Assembly: GCF_002744735.1 (NCBI RefSeq)
Contig: NZ_KZ319340.1
Location: forward strand, 372,001 to 436,000
Length of the DNA stretch: 64,000 bases
Source: Marinobacter guineae
GTDB lineage: Bacteria; Pseudomonadota; Gammaproteobacteria; Pseudomonadales; Oleiphilaceae
Direction of reading: 5' to 3'
Both the position numbers and the translations under genes were made by a program. Numbering within the stretch: the first letter of the stretch is position 1; each line of letters starts with the position of its first letter. The notes under the pieces were generated by a model. The model was not told where the DNA came from, searched no databases, and saw only the letters and a list, made by a program, of their open reading frames with translations. This document shows, piece by piece, positions 57,992 to 64,000 of the stretch.

Positions 57992-58685
57992 AAGCACCCT
58001 CCTGAACCTCATCTCCGCCATCAACAGCCGAAGCAACCGGCTGAATAAACCGCAAAAGGCCCGCCTGGCGAAGAGCGGCAAGCCCATCTGACACCTTGAT
58101 CGCCATCACCACCGGGTGATGATCGTAGTACCGGCCCCATCCGGCACCGCCGTCAGGAAGCCGGGCAGGGTCGGCATCGCCCAGGACCTGAGTGGCAATC
58201 CCCAAGCGATGGAAGCTGTTGCGCAGTTGATCAGTGCCGGTGCACACCACCCAGTCATAACCGGCACTGTCCAGCCAGACCGACAGGGAGGCGAACAGAT
58301 AACGGCTGACACCGGCTTCAACGCCGGCCAGGTGGGCAATCTCCGCAACCTTTTGGCGCTCAACACCCGGGACCGGCATCACGGCTTCCACCGGAACAGC
58401 CAGATAATCCTCCAGAAACAGTCTCTCCTGGCTGGCATTCCTGACTCCAACCGCCGCCAGCAGGGTGCCCTGTGCGGTGGTCAGGGCCAGAAGCTCCGGA
58501 ATCCGCAAGGCTGGATCAGCACCGTAAGCCTGCAAAAACCGCCGGCGGATAAAGCCCGCAACGGTATCGGCCATGGCCGTCTCTGGAGCAATCTGACTGA
58601 ACCATCGACCGGCACAACGGATAACCGGGACCACATCCCGCCCATCCGGGAGGCAGCAGGTGGACATCGTTAGCGGGTCAGTCAT
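57975..58685 (-). CDS. Thermostable-hemolysin family (GNAT-like) protein
   Basis: This protein of about 236 residues matches the family first named for the thermostable hemolysin of Vibrio parahaemolyticus. Recognisable parts are 'VAGFIRRRFLQAYGADPALR', 'VGVRNASQERLFLEDYL', 'EIAHLAGVEAGVSRYLF' and 'YDWVVCTGTDQLRNSFHRLG'. The fold is GNAT-like, similar in plan to LuxI-type acyltransferases, so a small-molecule acyltransferase role is more likely than cell lysis. ATG 58685 with GGAGAG upstream is taken as the start. It is the first gene of the cluster and faces the PmrA-type boxes. Confidence 0.85.
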   Translation of the reverse strand: MTDPLTMSTCCLPDGRDVVPVIRCAGRWFSQIAPETAMADTVAGFIRRRFLQAYGADPALRIPELLALTTAQGTLLAAVGVRNASQERLFLEDYLAVPVEAVMPVPGVERQKVAEIAHLAGVEAGVSRYLFASLSVWLDSAGYDWVVCTGTDQLRNSFHRLGIATQVLGDADPARLPDGGAGWGRYYDHHPVVMAIKVSDGLAALRQAGLLRFIQPVASAVDGGDEVQEGAYGRLA

Positions 58686-58768
58686 GGGCGCTCTCTCCAA
58701 CAGCATCAGGGCCAACAGCGTCAGGGCGCGATGCCCTTTGGTGATGACTGCCAGAATAGAGAGCGAGG

Positions 58769-58785
58769 CTTAATCGAGCCTTAAG
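58769..58785. promoter_or_regulatory. PmrA/QseB-type box 1
   Basis: CTTAAT-CGAGC-CTTAAG matches the PmrA pattern of two TTAAG-type half-sites with a 5-bp spacer. It is the box nearest the hemolysin-family gene (84 bp from its start). Confidence 0.65.
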
Positions 58786-58801
58786 CCCGAGCCATAGATT
58801 T

Positions 58802-58818
58802 CTTAAGCCGGCCTTAAG
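58802..58818. promoter_or_regulatory. PmrA/QseB-type box 2
   Basis: CTTAAG-CCGGC-CTTAAG is a perfect match to the two-half-site pattern and starts 33 bp after box 1, about three helical turns. Confidence 0.7.
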
Positions 58819-58835
58819 GTTTTACCGGCTTCCCG

Positions 58836-58852
58836 GTTAAGGCTCGCTTAAG
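58836..58852. promoter_or_regulatory. PmrA/QseB-type box 3
   Basis: GTTAAG-GCTCG-CTTAAG starts 34 bp after box 2 and ends 60 bp before the GtrA start codon. A weak -10-like TAAAGT (58863-58868) lies 10 bp beyond it, so it could drive the plus-strand operon. Confidence 0.65.
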
Positions 58853-58912
58853 AAAGCCCGCGTAAAGTGCCGTGGCAGTTGCCGGACACCGGATATCAGG
58901 AAGTAGCGTTGT

Positions 58913-59326
58913 ATGAGATCAGCCGTAATCCAGCCAGCCCGATGGAAAAGACTGCTCCGGTTCCTCACTGGAGGCGGCTTCGCAACACTCATGCACTGGT
59001 CGGTCATGTTTGCGCTGATCCGGACCGGCTCCGACGCCGTTCTGGCCACAGCGACCGGCGCCACGGTAGGGCTCGCCATCAATTACCTTGCTCAGTACCG
59101 CTATACCTTTCGCTCCGGCCTCCCGCACCGGGTGGCGTTTTCCCGCTACCTGGCCGGCGCGGGCCTGGGATGGGGCCTGAACCTGGCAGGTTTTTCCGCC
59201 GTGTACGCCGTCACTGGCGTGCCCATGGCTTCGCAGATTGTCGCAACAGCTGTCGCGACTCTGGCCAACTATCTCCTTGCCGAGAAGTTTGTCTTCCAAG
59301 AGGAACAGACCAATGACACGCCCTGA
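58913..59326 (+). CDS. GtrA-family membrane protein
   Basis: This 137-residue protein has four TM helices (about 18-38, 44-62, 80-98 and 103-122) and the GtrA signature 'RFLTGGGFATLMHWSVMF' with 'INYLAQYRYTF'. GtrA proteins flip or assist translocation of undecaprenyl-linked sugars made by GtrB-type transferases. AGGAAG lies before ATG 58913. It overlaps the next gene by 14 nt, so gtrA, the GtrB-like gene and the ArnT-like gene form one operon. Confidence 0.88.
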   Translation: MRSAVIQPARWKRLLRFLTGGGFATLMHWSVMFALIRTGSDAVLATATGATVGLAINYLAQYRYTFRSGLPHRVAFSRYLAGAGLGWGLNLAGFSAVYAVTGVPMASQIVATAVATLANYLLAEKFVFQEEQTNDTP

Positions 59327-60305
59327 CCCCATGCTCAGCATCGTCATACCGGTTCACAATGAGGCCGACGTGATTCCGACGCTGTTGAATCGCCTGGCCC
59401 GGGTATGCCGCCAGCTGGGGACTGCCACTGAGCTGGTGTTCGTGGACGACGGCAGTAGCGACAATTCTGTCGCGCTGCTGTTAAAAGCACGGCGCCGGTA
59501 CCCGGATATCCGGTTACTGCAACTATCGCGAAACTTTGGCAAGGAAGCCGCCGTGACCGCGGGCCTGAATCACGCCCGTGGCGACGCCGTGGTCCTGATA
59601 GACGCCGACCTCCAGGATCCGCCGGAGCTGATTCCCGACATGGTGAACGAGTGGCGCAAAGGGGCCGATGTGGTGCTTATGAAACGACGCTGCCGCACCG
59701 GTGAGAGCTGGGTCAAGCAGGTAACGGCCTCCGTGTTCTACCGGCTGATCAATCGCATCAGTGACGCCCCCATTCCGGTGGACACCGGTGATTTCCGGCT
59801 GATGAGCCGGCGCACCGTGGACGCTCTCAACCGTCTTCCGGAGCGCAACCGCTACCTCAAGGGCATGTTTGCCTGGGTTGGCATGCCCACCGTAACCCTG
59901 GAATTTGACCGCGACCCCCGGGCAGCCGGTAAAACCAAGTGGAACTACCTGAAACTGGTTCACCTGGCCATGGAAGGCATCACCTCATTTTCCACCCGTC
60001 CGCTTCGCATTGCCCTGATCCTGGGCCTGCTGGCCGCGGGGGCCGGCGGGCTGTTCGGCACCTGGGAAGTGCTGAAGGCATTGGTTCTTGGCGTTTCCAC
60101 CCCTGGCTACGCCTCCATGATCGCCATGATCACCTTCCTCTCGGGGATCCAACTGCTGTGCGTCGGCCTGTTAGGTGAATACGTCGGCCGAATCTATATG
60201 GAAACCAAACAACGACCGGTTTTCATCCTCGCCGAGGACAGCGACGACCATGTCCAGGATTATCAACCGACCCTGCGGGTAGCCGGCAATGACCAGAACA
60301 ATTAA
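59313..60305 (+). CDS. Undecaprenyl-phosphate glycosyltransferase (GtrB/ArnC/DpgS-like)
   Basis: This 330-residue GT2 enzyme has an N-terminal catalytic domain with 'SIVIPVHNEADVIP', 'VFVDDGSSDNS' and 'VLIDADLQDPPELI'. Two C-terminal TM helices (about 235-257 and 268-292) are present. The combination is that of polyprenyl-phosphate sugar transferases (GtrB, ArnC). It loads a sugar onto the lipid carrier on the cytoplasmic face. ATG 59313 is supported by AGAGGAA upstream and overlaps gtrA. The sugar (Ara4N, glucose or GlcN-type) cannot be read from sequence. Confidence 0.9.
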   Translation: MTRPDPMLSIVIPVHNEADVIPTLLNRLARVCRQLGTATELVFVDDGSSDNSVALLLKARRRYPDIRLLQLSRNFGKEAAVTAGLNHARGDAVVLIDADLQDPPELIPDMVNEWRKGADVVLMKRRCRTGESWVKQVTASVFYRLINRISDAPIPVDTGDFRLMSRRTVDALNRLPERNRYLKGMFAWVGMPTVTLEFDRDPRAAGKTKWNYLKLVHLAMEGITSFSTRPLRIALILGLLAAGAGGLFGTWEVLKALVLGVSTPGYASMIAMITFLSGIQLLCVGLLGEYVGRIYMETKQRPVFILAEDSDDHVQDYQPTLRVAGNDQNN

Positions 60306-61806
60306 CACCCTGCTATGGCTTTTGTGCTCCGTTCTGGCGATAAGGCTGGGACTCGGCGCGATCCTGCCATTTGCCGACACCACCGAACCGCGGTACGCGG
60401 AAATCGCCCGAATCATGGCCGAGACCGGTGACTGGATCACGCCCTGGTTTGATAACGGCGTGCCGTTCTGGGGCAAACCGCCACTATCATTCTGGGCCCA
60501 GGCATTGTCCTTCAAGCTATTCGGCATTAACGAATTCGCGGGCCGGCTGCCCTCCTGGCTCGCCAATGCGGGCATCGTTTACCTGGTGTACGCCACGACC
60601 AGAGCTCTGCACGCCAGAGCCGATACCGATGTGGCCCGGGTAAGCGGGCTGTGGGCCGCGGTCATATACAGCACCACGGCACTCGGCTTCATCAGTGCCG
60701 GGACCGTGATGACTGACTCCTTCCTGGTACTGGCAACGACACTCGTGATCGCCAGCCTGATCATCCGGTTGCAGGGAGGCTCGACCCTTTGGGGCTGGGC
60801 GTTCTTTATTGGCCTCGCCATGGGACTTCTGGCTAAAGGTCCGCTGGCGCTGGTTCTGACCGGCCTGCCAGTCTTCGTCTGGGTTGCCCTGACCCGACAG
60901 TGGCAAACCCTCTGGCAATGCCTGCCGTGGCTTCGCGGCACATTACTCATGCTCACGCTGGTACTGCCCTGGTACATCCTGGCAGAACTGAAGACACCCG
61001 GTTTTCTTGAGTACTTCATCGTGGGCGAACACATCAAGCGTTTCATTGTCAGCGACTGGCCGGGCGACCTTTACGGAGACGCCCACGACTTCACCCGGGG
61101 CACCATCTGGCTTTATCTGTTGTTGGCCAGTTTCCCCTGGGGTCTGGTTGCCTTGATCGGTTGGGGGCTAACTCACTGGCGTGGTACCCGCTCCGACCGC
61201 CAGCAATGGCAGCCGAAAAGTCCTGGCCTCACCGGCCTGATCCTGGCTGCGGCCTTGAGTCCGGCAGTGTTCTTCACCTTTTCCGGTAACATTCTGTGGA
61301 CTTATGTCCTGCCCGGCCTGCCGTTCCTGGCAATACTGACAGCCGGCCTGTTTTCCGGTACCGGCGGACGGTTCCTGCCCAAATACGCAGTGGCGATGGT
61401 CTTGGTCATTCCCGTCATCGGGACAGCAGCCGGCATCTGGTATGCCCTGAATCCCGGCGAATTGAAAACCGAGCGTGAACTGGTGGCACGGGTGGATGCG
61501 CTCCCCGGTGTTTCTCCTGATGATCTGTTTTATCTGGACAGGGCACCCTTCTCGGCACGCTTTTACAGCCACGGGGATGTCCGCATCCTGTCGCAGGAGG
61601 CTCTCGCACTCCGCCTCACCCAGGGCACCGTGGACAAACCGTTACTGCTAGCGGTGGATAACCGCAACAAATCCATGATCCAGACGCTGCAGGCCCGGGC
61701 CGAAGCGGTTGATGGCAGCCAGCGCTATACCCTGTTCCGACTGATTCAGGACGCCTCCCGCACCGCCGAATCGGATACCGTGAAGAAAGAGCGGCAAAGC
61801 GGCTGA
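60289..61806 (+). CDS. ArnT-like GT39/PMT family lipid glycosyltransferase
   Basis: This 505-residue membrane enzyme has about 11-12 TM helices and the first-loop acidic motif 'DTTEPRYAEIARIMAETGDW', with 'PFWGKPPLSFWAQALSFKLFG', which match ArnT and related lipid A aminoarabinose transferases. The C-terminal soluble part (about 400-500) is periplasmic. It would move a sugar from the undecaprenyl donor to lipid A. It overlaps the GtrB-like gene by 17 nt. The other arn genes are not here, so the sugar need not be Ara4N. Confidence 0.88.
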   Translation: MTRTINTLLWLLCSVLAIRLGLGAILPFADTTEPRYAEIARIMAETGDWITPWFDNGVPFWGKPPLSFWAQALSFKLFGINEFAGRLPSWLANAGIVYLVYATTRALHARADTDVARVSGLWAAVIYSTTALGFISAGTVMTDSFLVLATTLVIASLIIRLQGGSTLWGWAFFIGLAMGLLAKGPLALVLTGLPVFVWVALTRQWQTLWQCLPWLRGTLLMLTLVLPWYILAELKTPGFLEYFIVGEHIKRFIVSDWPGDLYGDAHDFTRGTIWLYLLLASFPWGLVALIGWGLTHWRGTRSDRQQWQPKSPGLTGLILAAALSPAVFFTFSGNILWTYVLPGLPFLAILTAGLFSGTGGRFLPKYAVAMVLVIPVIGTAAGIWYALNPGELKTERELVARVDALPGVSPDDLFYLDRAPFSARFYSHGDVRILSQEALALRLTQGTVDKPLLLAVDNRNKSMIQTLQARAEAVDGSQRYTLFRLIQDASRTAESDTVKKERQSG

Positions 61807-61857
61807 GATCCTTTACACTTTCACTCTGAACACTTTTCCCGATACGGATTCCGTTCG

Positions 61858-62544
61858 ATGCGCATACTCCTGGTAGAAGACGACCACCTGCTTGCCCGCA
61901 CCATGCTGGACATGCTGCGGGAAGACCAGAACACCGTGGACTGGCTGGATGACGGCCAGCAAGCGCTGAATGCGCTGGGAGAGGAGCACTTTGACCTCGC
62001 TATCCTGGATCTGACACTGCCCCGGGTGGACGGCCTCGATATCGTCCGGCGCAGCCGGCAAGAGGGCAACCAGACCCCGATTATCATCCTGACCGCCAGG
62101 GCCGACCTGGAGGAGAAACTGCAGGGCCTGGATGCTGGTGCGGACGATTACCTCACCAAGCCCTTTGCCATGGCCGAACTCAAGGCCCGGATCAGAGCCG
62201 TAACCCGGCGCGGACGGGCAGACAGTCCGTCCGCCGGACTAAGTGTGGGCCGCCTCACCCTGCATCCGGATACCGGGAGTCTTTCGATCAATGGCGACAA
62301 GGTCGCACTGCCCCGCAGCGAATTCCAGATCCTGCATTACCTGATGCGCCACCCGGACCAGGTCGCCACCCGCCGCCGACTGGAAGAACAGTTGTATGGC
62401 TGGGAGCCAGGCGCCGAAAGCAACGCCCTGGAAGTACATGTTCACCACCTGCGCCGAAGGATTGGCAAATCCACTATCCGCACGCTCAGAGGCGTGGGCT
62501 ATCTTCTGGACAGCGAGGCAGCCAGCCGGGAGCCATCGGAATGA
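61858..62544 (+). CDS. PmrA/QseB-like OmpR-family response regulator
   Basis: This 228-residue regulator has a receiver (about 1-120, 'RILLVEDDHLLARTML', phospho-acceptor Asp51 in 'AILDLTLPRVDG', Lys in 'YLTKPF'). An OmpR/PhoB winged helix follows (about 130-220, 'HVHHLRRRIGKSTIRTLRGVGY'). It is of the PmrA/QseB subgroup, whose binding sites are direct TTAAG repeats with 5-bp spacers, as found at 58769-58852 and 63949-63965. It follows the ArnT-like gene by 51 bp and overlaps the kinase gene by ATGA. Confidence 0.92.
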   Translation: MRILLVEDDHLLARTMLDMLREDQNTVDWLDDGQQALNALGEEHFDLAILDLTLPRVDGLDIVRRSRQEGNQTPIIILTARADLEEKLQGLDAGADDYLTKPFAMAELKARIRAVTRRGRADSPSAGLSVGRLTLHPDTGSLSINGDKVALPRSEFQILHYLMRHPDQVATRRRLEEQLYGWEPGAESNALEVHVHHLRRRIGKSTIRTLRGVGYLLDSEAASREPSE

Positions 62545-63953
62545 GCCTGACGCGCAAGCTCACCCTGCTGGTAACAAGTACCGTTTTTATCATCACATTG
62601 ATAGCTGCCGGTTGGGGTTACTATGTCAGCGACCACCAGTTGGAGGAACTGTTCGATGCCGAACTCGCCCAGAGCACACGGATTGTTCAAGGTCTGATAG
62701 AACACCTGTCCGAAACTCAGTCGGTCGAGCAGCTCTCACAAACGCTTTCCATAACACTCCAACTACCGGAAAGCGCATACCGGGGTGATGAGGAAGAGGA
62801 CGAGATTCTCCCTGATGGCGCCGGCCACAAGTACGAACGCAAGCTGGCTTTCGAGGTGTGGTCCCCGGACAAGCAACCCATTCTGGATACCCTGCGCGCC
62901 GACGACGCCCGGGGGCTGGATCCGGGATTCAGCTGGCAAGAAGTCAGCGGCTATCAGTGGCGTACCTTCACCCTGAAAGATCCGGTGACTGGCTACTGGA
63001 TAAGGACCGCCCAACGGGAGGACGTCCGCAACGAACTCAGTCAGGAAATTGCGCTTGGCAATGTGCTGCCCTTCCTGGTTGCACTTCCCCTGCTGGCGCT
63101 TGCCGTGGTGGGCTCCATCCAGTTGGGTTTTCAGCCGTTACGCAAGCTGGAAAAGCCGGTTCGCAATATGGCGCCGGAAAATATCCACCCTCTGGATGAT
63201 CGGCAGGCGCCTCGGGAGGTCGCAGGGCTGGTAAATGCGGTGAATGGTCTGCTGCGAAGGCTGAACCAGGCCCTGGAACGGGAGCGACGGTTTTCCGCCG
63301 ACGCCGCCCACGAGCTAAGGACACCATTGGCGGTGTTGCGGCTGAATCTTGAGAAAGCCTGTGCAAACAACCCGGAGCAGTTCCAGGACCTGATTCAGTC
63401 GGTGGACCGCATGGTGCACCTTGTTGAGCAAATGTTGTTGCTGAGCCGGGTCGATGCAGGAACCGATTTTGCGCCGGCGTACCACAACCTGTCAGCGATT
63501 ATTGAACAAAGCATTGCCGACGTGGCCCCCCTGGCCCTGAAGAAGAATATTGAGCCGGTGCTGGAAGACGATGCAGGCCAGGCCCTGGTGTGCTGCCACA
63601 GCGCGCTGATCAATACCCTGATGCGCTCCCTGCTTGCCAATGCCATTCAGTACAGCCCCGAACATACCGTGATTACCACACACCTCGCCCCTTCCGGAGA
63701 CGGCTACCACATAACCGTGTGTGATCAGGGCCCCGGCATCCCGACGGAAGAACGGGAGCGGGCTTTGAGCCGTTTCGTCAGACTGGACCAGCGACTTGGT
63801 GGCGGAGCCGGGCTCGGCCTCGCCATCGCCCGCCGCATTGCCGAACTCCACCGAGGCCAGCTTACCCTCGCAGGAAGGGCAGACGGGCAGCCCGGACTGT
63901 GCGTCAGCATTTGGCTGCCCGCACGACCTTCCTCTCGAGACAGCCGCTCTTAA
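62541..63953 (+). CDS. PmrB/QseC-like sensor histidine kinase
   Basis: This 470-residue kinase has TM1 (about 8-28), a periplasmic domain (about 29-178), TM2 (about 180-200), HAMP, HisKA with 'FSADAAHELRTPLAVLRL' and HATPase with 'GPGIPTEERERAL' and 'GGGAGLGLAIARRI'. The periplasmic part has an acidic cluster, Asp83 to Glu88, including an ExxE (85-88) of the kind by which PmrB senses Fe3+ or other cations. The layout also fits QseC. Its stop codon lies within another PmrA-type box. Confidence 0.9.
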   Translation: MSLTRKLTLLVTSTVFIITLIAAGWGYYVSDHQLEELFDAELAQSTRIVQGLIEHLSETQSVEQLSQTLSITLQLPESAYRGDEEEDEILPDGAGHKYERKLAFEVWSPDKQPILDTLRADDARGLDPGFSWQEVSGYQWRTFTLKDPVTGYWIRTAQREDVRNELSQEIALGNVLPFLVALPLLALAVVGSIQLGFQPLRKLEKPVRNMAPENIHPLDDRQAPREVAGLVNAVNGLLRRLNQALERERRFSADAAHELRTPLAVLRLNLEKACANNPEQFQDLIQSVDRMVHLVEQMLLLSRVDAGTDFAPAYHNLSAIIEQSIADVAPLALKKNIEPVLEDDAGQALVCCHSALINTLMRSLLANAIQYSPEHTVITTHLAPSGDGYHITVCDQGPGIPTEERERALSRFVRLDQRLGGGAGLGLAIARRIAELHRGQLTLAGRADGQPGLCVSIWLPARPSSRDSRS

Positions 63954-63965
63954 GATTGAATTAAG
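63949..63965. promoter_or_regulatory. PmrA/QseB-type box 4, at the kinase stop
   Basis: CTTAAG-ATTGA-ATTAAG has both half-sites and the 5-bp spacer, overlaps the kinase stop codon, and is followed by another partial half-site (GTTAAAG). It may serve the next gene outside the window. Confidence 0.6.
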
Positions 63966-64000
63966 GTTAAAGGCGTACGATATTTGCTCGTATTGATGGG

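Noticed and set aside
57975..58685. Hemolysin or toxin function for the thermostable-hemolysin family gene
   Set aside because: It has no signal peptide or membrane-inserting segment, has a GNAT-like fold and sits among biosynthetic genes.

Overview
This 64 kb window has the coding density, GC-rich codon use and gene content of a marine gammaproteobacterium, most likely Marinobacter or a close relative. This is inferred from the combination of an N-type ATPase operon, a PomAB-type flagellar stator, a DUF6231 protein, an OprC/NosA-like copper receptor, RegB/RegA and a thermostable-hemolysin-family gene. No rRNA, tRNA, CRISPR array, IS element or prophage was recognised. No gene-free stretch exceeds about 270 bp.

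Layout. 1-1.2 kb: the end of an old yellow enzyme and an SDR. 1.3-2.6 kb: a soluble double-PAS chemotaxis transducer. 2.7-6.7 kb: DASH cryptochrome, DUF6231, a CrtISO/RetSat-like oxidoreductase and a YkvA protein. 6.8-8.5 kb: the stator pair. 8.5-9.9 kb: an ammonium transporter behind a candidate NtrC/sigma54 promoter. 10-14 kb: the Anbu cluster (permuted ATP-grasp, alpha-E, transglutaminase, Anbu protease). 14-22.5 kb (minus): a five-gene unit joining an RND pump to an ABC transporter and a CrtC/AttH-like lipoprotein. 22.6 kb: a K+ channel. 23-27.4 kb (minus): a second RND pump. 27.5-38.7 kb (minus): arcDABC running directly into atpDCQRBEFAG of an N-type ATPase. 38.9-41 kb: a copper TonB receptor. 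41.2-47 kb: gdhA, a degenerate-KaiC/PEP-synthase-N fusion, and RegB/RegA. 47.2-54.3 kb: a GGDEF-EAL protein, an orphan CbiM-like membrane protein, a SulP transporter with a persulfide-dioxygenase-like MBL enzyme, and a PAS-GAF-GGDEF cyclase. 54.4-58.7 kb (minus): thermostable-hemolysin-family protein, acyl-adenylating ligase fused in frame to a heme-oxygenase-like diiron (HDO) domain, SDR and TPR protein. 58.9-64 kb: GtrA, GtrB/ArnC-like and ArnT-like glycolipid-modification genes, then a PmrAB/QseBC-like two-component system.

Three parts look most informative. First, arginine fermentation genes are in apparent operon with an ATP-driven ion pump, so substrate-level ATP could energise the membrane. 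Second, three PmrA-type boxes (TTAAG half-sites with 5-bp spacers, boxes 33-34 bp apart) sit between the divergent lipid-modification and thermostable-hemolysin/ligase/HDO operons. A fourth box lies at the end of the kinase gene, and the likely regulator is encoded in the same locus. Third, the thermostable-hemolysin/ligase/HDO/SDR cluster has the shape of a small uncharacterised biosynthetic pathway. Its two central domains are fused across what looks like a former intergenic region that still carries a ribosome binding site. All functional statements rest on reading motifs and layout by eye; no database search was run.
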